A stretch of DNA of 64,000 nucleotides from Candidatus Mycobacterium wuenschmannii (lineage in GTDB: Bacteria > Actinomycetota > Actinomycetes > Mycobacteriales > Mycobacteriaceae), in the NCBI RefSeq assembly GCF_030252325.1, contig NZ_CP126981.1:1240001-1304000 (forward strand), in the 5' to 3' direction. Below are positions 55,506 through 63,043 of the stretch, piece after piece. The position numbers and the translations under genes were made by a program. The notes beneath the pieces were generated by a model. That model made no database searches, was not told the origin of the DNA, and worked only from the letters and a program-made list of their open reading frames with translations. The number at the start of each line of letters is the position of its first letter. The stretch's first letter is position 1.

Positions 55506-56207
55506 TCAAGAATTAATCGACCTGCTTACGGCCGTAATCGCGGCGTCGGCGGCCCGGCGAGCAGCGAGGCTGGACCCTCGGCCGAGGCGGAGCAGGCGAG
55601 CAAGGCCACCAGGATGTTTGACCACATAGCGACCCACGGCGGGCACGTCGGCCCGGCCGTTGGGGCGGGTGAGGCCGAAAATCTCCGCGTCGACGGTGCC
55701 GTCGCCGGCCCGGTCGCTGATACCCCGCACCACAGACCAAGGGACGCCCCGATCGCTGCACACCTTCGCCACGGCAGCGGTTTCCATGTCCAGCGCCAGC
55801 ACGCCGTCCCGCCGTAGGGCGGCATGCCGCTCGTGGTCGAGGAGCAACTCGTCGGTGGTCAACAGCTTTCCGTGGGGAGTGCCGATCTGCAGCGGCGTCG
55901 GCTGATGCACAGCACCGTCCGCGGCGCCGATCACCAGCCGAGGGTGTACCAAAGTCCCGATCGGCGTCTGGTTGTCGATGGCACCGGCAACTCCCACGAC
56001 GATCGCCCAGTCGACGTCCACCGCGTCGAGCAGGCGGATTGTCGCGGCGCGCGCCAACTCCGTGCCGATCCCGCTGACGGTCGCGATCACCTGCCGGTCG
56101 CCGGTCCGGCCGACGTGGCCGAACTCGGTCTTGCGAAGCCGTAGCCGTCGTCGCAGCGGGCGCAGCTCTAGCGGCATGGCACACAGCAGTGCGATCACGG
56201 CGGCCAT
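55506..56207 (-). CDS. Nucleosidase (MTA/SAH nucleosidase-like phosphorylase family)
   Basis: 233 residues from ATG 56207. Phosphorylase/nucleosidase marks: LLCAMPLELRPL at the N terminus, VVGVAGAIDNQTPIGTL, the LDMETAAVAKVC block (purine/ribose site, about 146-157) and the RGISDRAGDGTVD segment. Removes adenine from methylthioadenosine or similar. No good ribosome site. Divergent from the hydroxylase gene. Substrate within the family is not certain. Confidence 0.85.
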   Translation of the reverse strand: MAAVIALLCAMPLELRPLRRRLRLRKTEFGHVGRTGDRQVIATVSGIGTELARAATIRLLDAVDVDWAIVVGVAGAIDNQTPIGTLVHPRLVIGAADGAVHQPTPLQIGTPHGKLLTTDELLLDHERHAALRRDGVLALDMETAAVAKVCSDRGVPWSVVRGISDRAGDGTVDAEIFGLTRPNGRADVPAVGRYVVKHPGGLARLLRLGRGSSLAARRAADAAITAVSRSINS

Positions 56208-56371
56208 CGTATGCAGAGGTAATGGCAGTTGGGCCAGATACAAAAGAAGAACGGAGATCAGACCCCGTTCCACTTTCAACATATAGCGCAACCGGGGGCT
56301 TGCGGCAAGACCCGGGTGACGGCGCAAAATCGCAGCTCAAAGCAACAACTCAGCGACTGTGGGGGAGTCAC

Positions 56372-57853
56372 GTGCGGACCGAACATTGCGTGATCATCGC
56401 CGGGGCGGGACCGACCGGTCTGATGCTGGCGGCCGAATTGGCTTTGGCCGGAATCGATGTCGCGATCGTCGAACGCCGCGCCAGTCAGGAATTGCGCGGG
56501 TTGCGAGCCGGCGGCTTACACGCTCGCACGATCGAAGTGCTCGATCAACGGGGGATCGCCGACCGCTTTCTGGCGTGCGGCCAAGTTGCGCAGCTTGCCG
56601 GCTTCGCGCAGATCCGGCTCGACATCGGCGACTTTCCGACGCGCCACCCGTACGGACTTGCGTTGTGGCAGAGCCACATCGAACGCATCCTGGGCGACTG
56701 GGTCGACGAACTGGGTGTGCCGATCTACCGCGGGCGTGAGGTCCTCGGCATCACCCAGGATGCCACCGGGGTCGATGTGCTCATCTCCGGCGATCACCGG
56801 ATCCGGGCGGGCTATCTGGCGGGCTGCGACGGCGGACGCAGCGCCGTCCGGAAATCGGCCGGCATCGATTTCGCCGGCTGGGACGCGACGATGAGCTACC
56901 TGTTGGCCGAGGTCGAGTTGTCGTTCGACGCCCGCGAGGAACCCGAGTGGGGCATCCGGCACGACGCCGTCGGTGTCCATGCGCTGAGCGCACCGGTCGA
57001 CGGCGGGCCCACACGGGTGATGGTGACCGAGGCCGAGATCGAAATCGGCACCGAACCCGGTCTCGACGATCTGCGCAGGGCGCTGGTGGCCGTGTTTGGA
57101 TCGGACTACGGAATCCACAGTCCCACTTGGATTTTCCGCGCCACCGACATGGCCAGGCAGGCCGTGTCGTATCGCGCCGGCCGGGTGTTGCTCGCGGGGG
57201 ATTCCGCCCATGTGCATCATCCGATCGGCGGTCAGGGCTTGAACACCGGCATCCAGGACGCGGTGAATCTCGGCTGGAAGCTGGCCGCGGTCGTCAGCGG
57301 GGCGGCGCCGGACAGCCTGCTCGACAGCTACCACGCCGAACGGCATCCGATCGGCGCGCGCGTGCTGCGAAACACCATGGCCCAGATGCATCTGCTGCGC
57401 CGCCCAGACGACGCCCGGTCAAAAGCGCTCCGCGACATCATGTCTGACCTGCTGACCATGGGCGAACCCCGCCGGCGCTTCGCCGCGATGATGTCCGGGC
57501 TCGACATCCACTACGACCTCGGCGCCGAGCACCCGTTGGTCGGGCGTCGCATGCCGGATGTGGATCTGATCGTCGATGACGAGCCGGTGCGGGTTTTCAC
57601 GCTGCTGCACGGCGGACGCGCCGCGCTGGTCAATCTGGGCGACCCCGGCACCGTTTCGGTATCGGGTTGGGCGGATCGGCTCCGCGTCGTCGACGCGAAA
57701 TACCCCGGCCCGTGGGAACTTCCGGCTATCGGCACGATCGACGGCCCGAGTGCGGTGCTGATCCGGCCCGACGGCCACGTGGCCTGGGTGGGCGCCGGCT
57801 CCGACGCCGGCCTGACCGACGCGCTCCACACCTGGCTCGGACCGGCTACTTAG
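56372..57853 (+). CDS. FAD-dependent aromatic/class A monooxygenase
   Basis: 493 residues. FAD motifs GAGPTGLMLAAELALAG (about 10-26), AGCDGGRSAVRK (DG motif) and the GD motif LLAGDSAHVHHPIGGQG. C-terminal thioredoxin-like part with VDDEPVRVFTLLHGGRAAL. The layout resembles phenol hydroxylase/MhpA and rifampicin monooxygenase types. GTG 56372 has GGGGGAG 5 bases upstream. Substrate unknown; resistance is only a possibility. Confidence 0.9.
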   Translation: MRTEHCVIIAGAGPTGLMLAAELALAGIDVAIVERRASQELRGLRAGGLHARTIEVLDQRGIADRFLACGQVAQLAGFAQIRLDIGDFPTRHPYGLALWQSHIERILGDWVDELGVPIYRGREVLGITQDATGVDVLISGDHRIRAGYLAGCDGGRSAVRKSAGIDFAGWDATMSYLLAEVELSFDAREEPEWGIRHDAVGVHALSAPVDGGPTRVMVTEAEIEIGTEPGLDDLRRALVAVFGSDYGIHSPTWIFRATDMARQAVSYRAGRVLLAGDSAHVHHPIGGQGLNTGIQDAVNLGWKLAAVVSGAAPDSLLDSYHAERHPIGARVLRNTMAQMHLLRRPDDARSKALRDIMSDLLTMGEPRRRFAAMMSGLDIHYDLGAEHPLVGRRMPDVDLIVDDEPVRVFTLLHGGRAALVNLGDPGTVSVSGWADRLRVVDAKYPGPWELPAIGTIDGPSAVLIRPDGHVAWVGAGSDAGLTDALHTWLGPAT

Positions 57854-58292
57854 CACCCTTCTTCACCTTCAGCACACGCTTGCGCAGGCCGTCGGTGGCC
57901 GTCTCCATCAGCCCCTTGGCGCCCTTCTTGATCAGAAACCCCGGAATGGCGATGGTCGGGTCCACGGTCAGCTCGAAATCGACCGTGGTGGAGTCGCCGT
58001 CGGGCGTCAACCGGTAGCGACCTTCCTGCGCACGCTGCTGTTTGGAGCTGACCAATGTCCAGCTGACACCGTCATCATGTACGGAGTAGTCGAGCACCTG
58101 CTCGTCGGTGATGCCGACGATCTTGACGACTTGCCGCGACTTGGTCGGGTGGCCCTCGTCATCTCGTTCGAGAATTTCGACCCGCTGATGCGCCGAGGAC
58201 CATTCGGTCAGCGACTCGAGATCGAACAGCACGTCCATGATGTCGTCGGGCGTCGCCTCGATGACGACCTGACGAGATTCGGTGACAGCCAT
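57846..58292 (-). CDS. SRPBCC family protein
   Basis: 148 residues of the polyketide-cyclase/START-like fold: VTESRQVVIEATPDDIMDVL at the start, WSSAHQRVEILERDDEGHP, and FELTVDPTIAIPGFLIKKG with a Lys-rich C terminus. Its stop overlaps the hydroxylase stop by 8 bp (convergent). Lipid-binding role is a guess. Confidence 0.87.
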   Translation of the reverse strand: MAVTESRQVVIEATPDDIMDVLFDLESLTEWSSAHQRVEILERDDEGHPTKSRQVVKIVGITDEQVLDYSVHDDGVSWTLVSSKQQRAQEGRYRLTPDGDSTTVDFELTVDPTIAIPGFLIKKGAKGLMETATDGLRKRVLKVKKGAK

Positions 58293-58330
58293 GCGGGCAA
58301 TACTGCCAGCGCCCAGCCGCGGGTGGGCGG

Positions 58331-58747
58331 TCAGCCCTCGAGTGCGTCCTGCAACTCGCGAACGTGGTCCTGGGTCTGCTGCAGCAACGGCCGCAACGCT
58401 TCCGCCACGTCCGGCAGGCCCAAGTCGTTGGCCTCGGCCACCCGCTTGCGGTACCGCTGCAGCTGACGCTCCTCCAACTCGACGTCGGCCCGCAGCGCCG
58501 CGACACCGTCCGCCACGTCGGGCACGTCCGGCACCTTTACCGTCGGCTTGCCGCCGAGGAAGTCGATCTGCTGGGCCAGGATCTTCGCGTGCTCCAACTC
58601 CTGCGAGAGATGGGTGTCGATCTCCTCGGCGATCGAGTGGTACTCGGGCCCCTTGATCGTCGCGGCGTGCTGGATGTACTGGACGATCGATTGATATTCG
58701 GTGCCCAGATCCTCGTTCAGACTCGCGATGAAGCCGGTCTTGTCCAT
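58331..58747 (-). CDS. Ferritin-like (bacterioferritin-type) diiron protein
   Basis: 138 residues from ATG 58747. Helix 1 has LNEDLGTEYQSIVQYIQHA and helix 2 IDTHLSQELEHAKILAQQ with the usual Glu/His diiron ligands; the third and fourth helices have ELEERQLQRYRKRV and QTQDHVRELQ, in which the last ExxH site reads DxxxxE, so the metal site may be altered. Shorter than true ferritins. No clear ribosome site. Confidence 0.82.
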   Translation of the reverse strand: MDKTGFIASLNEDLGTEYQSIVQYIQHAATIKGPEYHSIAEEIDTHLSQELEHAKILAQQIDFLGGKPTVKVPDVPDVADGVAALRADVELEERQLQRYRKRVAEANDLGLPDVAEALRPLLQQTQDHVRELQDALEG

Positions 58748-58887
58748 GGCGAGAGGTATCACCCGGGACGCCGGTCTTGAAACCTGACCATTACGTTCGA
58801 TGCTGAGCGTCGAGCCCGCGGTGCGGGCCGGACGCACAGCAACGGTGCTGGTTGGATGTCATTCGAAACGAGCATGAGGGAGACAAC

Positions 58888-60117
58888 GTGGGCAAAACCG
58901 CGGCCATGCCCAAGTCCGACCGCGCGTGGATGATCGACACGCTGCTGGCCCTGCTGCAGACCCCGAGCCCATCCGGACGCACCGACGCCGTGATGCAGCT
59001 GATCGGCGACATCTTCAACGACTTCGGCGTGCCGTTCTCGTTGACCCGCCGCGGCGCGCTCATCGCCGAGCTCCCCGGAAAATCCGAGACCACCGACCGC
59101 GCCCTGGTCGTGCACGCCGACACCATCGGCTGCATGGTCCGGGCGTTGAAAGACAACGGCCGCCTCGAGCTGATCCCCGTCGGCACGTTCTCGGCCCGGT
59201 TCGCCACCGGGGCGCGGGTGCGCATCTTCAGCGACGACCCCGAGGAGTTCATCACCGGCACGGTCATGCCGCTCAAGGCCAGCGGTCACGCCTTCGGCGA
59301 CGAGATCGACACCCAGCCGACCGACTGGGAGCACGTCGAGGTCCGCATCGACCGCAAGGTGTCCAGCCGCAAGGACCTCGTCAAGCTCGGCATCCAGGTG
59401 GGCGATTTCGTCGGTCTGATCACCAGTCCGGAACTGGCCGCCGACGGCTTCATCGTTTCGCGTCATCTTGATGGAAAGGCCGGAGTCGCAGTCGCGCTGA
59501 CGCTGGCGCGCAATTTCGCCGAAGAGAAGATCGTGCTGCCACACCGCACCACGATCATGGTCACGATCACCGAGGAGGTCGGCCACGGCGCCAGCGACGG
59601 TCTGCCGTCCGACGTCGCGGAGTTGGTGTCGGTCGACAACGCGGTGTGCGCGCCGGGACAGCATTCGATCGAAGACGGCGTCACCATCCCGATGGCCGAC
59701 CTGCACGGTCCGTTCGACTACCACCTGACCCGCAAGCTGTGCCGCCTCGCCGAAGAACACAAGATTCCCTACGCGCGAGATGTGTTCCGCTACTACCGAT
59801 CCGACGCCGCCGCGGCCATCGAGGCCGGCGCGGGCACCCGGGCCGCGCTGGTCGGCTTCGGACTGGACGGCAGCCACGGCTGGGAGCGCACCCACATCGA
59901 GTCGCTCGAGGCGACCTACAACCTGCTGCACGCGTGGCTGCAGACCCCGCTGACGTTCGCGAAATGGGATGCCCACCCATCGGGCAAGCTCAGCGACTTC
60001 CCGTCATCGAAGCAGCCCGCTCCGAGCGAACAGTGGGTGCCGTTGTCGCGGGGCGAGCATTCGGACCCGGGCGATGTGTCCCCGGGGACCCACTGGCCGC
60101 CGTCGGACGTGCCCTAG
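58888..60117 (+). CDS. M42-type metallohydrolase, NAGGN-associated family
   Basis: 409 residues from GTG 58888 (GAGGGAG 5 bases upstream). Zinc residues: HAD in VVHADTIGCMV (His/Asp about 81-83), RHLDGKAGVAVAL, EEVGHG (Glu pair), VDNAV and GSHGW. This is the M42-like hydrolase of the trio that accompanies genes for N-acetylglutaminylglutamine amide, an osmoprotectant (recalled as TIGR03106). The partner ligase/acetyltransferase genes are not in the window. Extra C-terminal tail of about 45 polar residues. Confidence 0.85.
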   Translation: MGKTAAMPKSDRAWMIDTLLALLQTPSPSGRTDAVMQLIGDIFNDFGVPFSLTRRGALIAELPGKSETTDRALVVHADTIGCMVRALKDNGRLELIPVGTFSARFATGARVRIFSDDPEEFITGTVMPLKASGHAFGDEIDTQPTDWEHVEVRIDRKVSSRKDLVKLGIQVGDFVGLITSPELAADGFIVSRHLDGKAGVAVALTLARNFAEEKIVLPHRTTIMVTITEEVGHGASDGLPSDVAELVSVDNAVCAPGQHSIEDGVTIPMADLHGPFDYHLTRKLCRLAEEHKIPYARDVFRYYRSDAAAAIEAGAGTRAALVGFGLDGSHGWERTHIESLEATYNLLHAWLQTPLTFAKWDAHPSGKLSDFPSSKQPAPSEQWVPLSRGEHSDPGDVSPGTHWPPSDVP

Positions 60118-61175
60118 GCAGTGGGCGGATCGGCGGCGCGGCCGGCGACGCCACCGTCGACGACCTTGACCGGTTTGTGCGGAAACCGCTTCTCCGCGTA
60201 CGCCTTTGCGGCCGAGTTGGGTAGCACGTAGAGCGTTTCCCGCTTGTCCTGCAACGGTTTGAGCACTCGGTCCATGAACTCCTTGCGGTCGTCGAGGTAA
60301 GGCTCGATGACCTCGTCGCCCGCCGGGCACACCGCGAGGCAGTACGCGGCCTTGTAGTTGGGCTTGAACGACAAGCTCTGCCACATCGACGCGTTCTCGG
60401 AGTCGGTGACCTTGGACCGGAAGTCGGCCGCGTCGGAGCTGTCGGCGATGGTCTGCGCCCAATCGGTGAAGCCGCCCATGAATTCCCGGTAGTTGTGCGT
60501 CGAGCAGGCGAAGAAGTCGAACTCGCCGTCCTTGCCGATCGCGCCTACGGGGCAGGCTGCCACGCACAGCTTGCATTCCAGGCACGGCGAGTAGTCCAAA
60601 GGCTGCCCGTACGAACTGATCTCGGCATCGACCAGGATGGTTCCCAGCAGGACGAAGTTGCCGAACCGCGGGTGGATGACGTTGCGATGGATGCCCATGA
60701 CGCCGAGGCCGGCCGCTACGGCGACGGGTTTGTGCGCCACCACCCAGATGCGGCCCGGGAAGCGGTCCATCTCCATCGGAAACGTCGCCGACGGGTTCAG
60801 CGCCCGGTACCGACGATCCTCCAGAGTGCGGGTGATCTCCCGAGCGGCCTCGTTGAGAATTTCGCCGCTGCGGTGGAACTCCTGATTGGCGACACTGCGC
60901 GCGGTGGATCGCACATTCTCGCGATTCATCTTGACTACCAGCGAGATATAGCTGCGGGCACCTGGCAGCGCTTGGTGGACATGCGGAGCCTCGGACGCCA
61001 GATCCGGGTTGTTCACCGAGGCGAAAGCGACATCGTCGGCACCTGCCGACAGGCAGATCGATCGCAGCCAGGCGGCGTCGATGACGTCGCTGGGTTCGGG
61101 GCGATCCGCTTGATCCGCGATCACCTTGCGTACGGTCGGATGCTCGGCAAGACGGCGGGGTAGCTGAGGCGTCAC
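60114..61175 (-). CDS. QueG-like 4Fe-4S protein
   Basis: 353 residues. Two ferredoxin-type motifs: CLECKLCVAACPVGA (about 197-211) and, later, the partial site CLAVCPAG (about 282-289). Overall it resembles epoxyqueuosine reductase/reductive-dehalogenase-like proteins, but mycobacteria are not known to make queuosine. GTG 61175 follows a TATACT-rich region. Stop overlaps the M42-hydrolase stop by 4 bp. Reaction unknown. Confidence 0.83.
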   Translation of the reverse strand: MTPQLPRRLAEHPTVRKVIADQADRPEPSDVIDAAWLRSICLSAGADDVAFASVNNPDLASEAPHVHQALPGARSYISLVVKMNRENVRSTARSVANQEFHRSGEILNEAAREITRTLEDRRYRALNPSATFPMEMDRFPGRIWVVAHKPVAVAAGLGVMGIHRNVIHPRFGNFVLLGTILVDAEISSYGQPLDYSPCLECKLCVAACPVGAIGKDGEFDFFACSTHNYREFMGGFTDWAQTIADSSDAADFRSKVTDSENASMWQSLSFKPNYKAAYCLAVCPAGDEVIEPYLDDRKEFMDRVLKPLQDKRETLYVLPNSAAKAYAEKRFPHKPVKVVDGGVAGRAADPPTA

Positions 61176-61181
61176 CCTGAA

Positions 61182-61197
61182 TATACTAGACTATACT
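61182..61197. promoter_or_regulatory. TATACT direct repeat upstream of QueG-like gene
   Basis: TATACT occurs at 61182-61187 and 61192-61197, exactly one helical turn apart, 7 to 22 bp upstream of the GTG 61175. On the minus strand the same bases give TATAGT at a fair -10 position. Either a promoter or a regulator site. Confidence 0.4.
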
Positions 61198-61309
61198 CAG
61201 CTACGGCGCGCGACGTGCTTTTCATCTCCGAGGTGAATGGGACAGAAATAGCTGCCGTACTTCAGAAATCGACGTAGAGCGCGCCCCCGGTTCCGAGGAG
61301 GATGGGGGA

Positions 61310-61699
61310 ATGTGGACTCGCGTCGTCCTCGCAGGCGCACTGACCATGATCGGTCTGGCTGCGCCGGCCCACGCCGACCCGAGCGCGGACACCGCCTTCC
61401 TGGGTGCGCTGAACAACGCCGGGATCACCTACAAGGCGGGCCCCGACGCCGTCGCGATCGGCCGGCGGGCCTGCCAGTTGATGGATCAGGGCCACTCCGA
61501 ACCCGACATCGCGAAGAGCATGTCGGAGCAGAATGCGGGGTTCTCAGCCGCGGCGGCAACCAGGTTCACCCAGATCGCGGAGAGCGTCTACTGCCCGCAG
61601 CACATCGCCGGCGGGGCGTCGGCGGCGCAACCGGCGCCGCAGCAGCCGTACTACCCGGCACCCGAATTCCCGTTGCCGGCGCTGCCGGGGGCTCTATAG
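61310..61699 (+). CDS. DUF732 secreted protein
   Basis: 129 residues. A signal peptide (VVLAGALTMIGLAAPAHA) precedes a DUF732 helical domain: DTAFLGALNNAGITY, AIGRRACQLMDQGHS, two Cys (about 55 and 95) and a Pro-rich end. Typical mycobacterial small secreted protein. GAGGAGG upstream of ATG 61310. Function unknown. Confidence 0.88.
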   Translation: MWTRVVLAGALTMIGLAAPAHADPSADTAFLGALNNAGITYKAGPDAVAIGRRACQLMDQGHSEPDIAKSMSEQNAGFSAAAATRFTQIAESVYCPQHIAGGASAAQPAPQQPYYPAPEFPLPALPGAL

Positions 61700-61728
61700 T
61701 CAGGCGGCAACCAGGACGGAAGTGACTG

Positions 61729-62661
61729 ATGAGCCGTACGAGCGCGACCGTGTTGCCGGCGTTGGCCGCGACCACGCTGATACTCGCGGGCTGCTCGCAT
61801 CCGCCCGGACCGCAGGCACCGAGCGCCGCGGCTGACCCGAATCCACCGACCACGATGACGGTGGCCGCGGCGCCCAAGCCACCCGACGGCGCGCAGCCTC
61901 GGCTGGCATCAACTCCCGCACAGGTCGCCGACGACCTGGTGGCCGACGAACACGCGCTGCGGGATCCCTCGACCGGGGAAGCGGGCGTCGTCGCGGCGGC
62001 GCACCGCCAGCAGGCCGCGTACCGCGCGCTCGGCCTGCACCCCGACTGGGACGCGGCCGCCCGGCCGCGCATCCCCGCAGCGCTGCTCGACACGTACGAC
62101 CGCAACGTCGACGCGCGCCGCGCGCTCAACGCGATCACCCCGGCCCGCACGACGCTGCCGGCCTGGCGCATCGTGCCGCCCGCGCCGGCCGACCAACTGC
62201 TGGGCTACTACCACCAGGCGGAATCGGACACCGGCGTCGCGTGGAACTACCTGGCCGCCATCAATCTCGTCGAGACCCGCCTGGGCAGCATCGACGGAGT
62301 GAGCACCGCTGACGCGCAGGGTCCGATGCAGTTCCTGCCCGCGACGTTCGCGGCCTACGGACAAGGCGGCGACATCCACTCTCCGCACGACAGCATCCTC
62401 GCCGCGGGCCGCTACCTGGCCGCGAACAATTTCGCCAACGACCACGACCACGCCATCTACCGCTACAACCACGCCGCCGACTACGTCCGCGCGGTCAACC
62501 AGTACGCCGCGCTGATCGGCGGCGACCCCGCGGCGTTCGCCGGCTATTACCGGTGGGACGTCTACTGCCGCACCACCGCGGGAGATGTGTTGCTGCCCAT
62601 CGGATATGCCGAAGCCTCGCCGATCCCGGCGGCGGATTACATCGCCGCCCACCCGCAGTAG
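61729..62661 (+). CDS. Lytic transglycosylase-like lipoprotein
   Basis: 310 residues. Lipobox LILAGC (Cys about 22), Pro/Ala-rich linker, then an SLT-type domain: WNYLAAINLVETRLGSIDG with the catalytic Glu (about 185), GPMQFLPATFAAYG and ILAAGRYLAAN. Cuts peptidoglycan glycan strands in known members. ATG 61729 is 29 bp after the DUF732 gene. Likely wall remodelling. Confidence 0.87.
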   Translation: MSRTSATVLPALAATTLILAGCSHPPGPQAPSAAADPNPPTTMTVAAAPKPPDGAQPRLASTPAQVADDLVADEHALRDPSTGEAGVVAAAHRQQAAYRALGLHPDWDAAARPRIPAALLDTYDRNVDARRALNAITPARTTLPAWRIVPPAPADQLLGYYHQAESDTGVAWNYLAAINLVETRLGSIDGVSTADAQGPMQFLPATFAAYGQGGDIHSPHDSILAAGRYLAANNFANDHDHAIYRYNHAADYVRAVNQYAALIGGDPAAFAGYYRWDVYCRTTAGDVLLPIGYAEASPIPAADYIAAHPQ

Positions 62662-62685
62662 CTCACGTCCTTGTCGAGGGCCGCG

Positions 62686-63027
62686 ATGTATGGTCCCGAG
62701 GTGTCGATCTACGCATTGAACCTCTTCAACGTCGCGAACCGCGCGGAGTATCTCGAATACGCGCGGCGCTCGCCGGCAGCCGTCGACGCCCATGGTGGCC
62801 GGGTCGTCGCGCTGGGTCAGTTTCAGGAAGCGATCCTCGGCGATGTCGAGCCTCGCCAGGTGCTGATCCTCGTCGAGTGGGAGTCGCGCGAGGCGTTCGA
62901 CTCCTATCGCGACGATCCGCTGCTCGAAGACCTGCATCCGCATCGCGAGGACGGATCGTCGGACTACATCTGGCATCTGTTCGACCGCCTCGACGATCTG
63001 CGTCCGATCCTGGGGCGAGACCGCTGA
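62686..63027 (+). CDS. DUF1330 family protein
   Basis: 113 residues of a small dimeric alpha/beta-barrel (ferredoxin-like) protein: VSIYALNLFNVANRAEYLEYARR, VDAHGGRVVALGQFQEAILGD (each read in parts) and WESREAFDSYRDDP. ATG 62686 with GAGGG upstream is chosen over TTG 62671 and GTG 62701. Relatives are small uncharacterised stress proteins. Confidence 0.8.
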   Translation: MYGPEVSIYALNLFNVANRAEYLEYARRSPAAVDAHGGRVVALGQFQEAILGDVEPRQVLILVEWESREAFDSYRDDPLLEDLHPHREDGSSDYIWHLFDRLDDLRPILGRDR

Positions 63028-63043
63028 CCAGCCGCCAATTATC

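Noticed and set aside
58759..59976. 405-codon minus-strand open frame
   Set aside because: Antisense to the M42 hydrolase, which has intact metal residues and a strong ribosome site.
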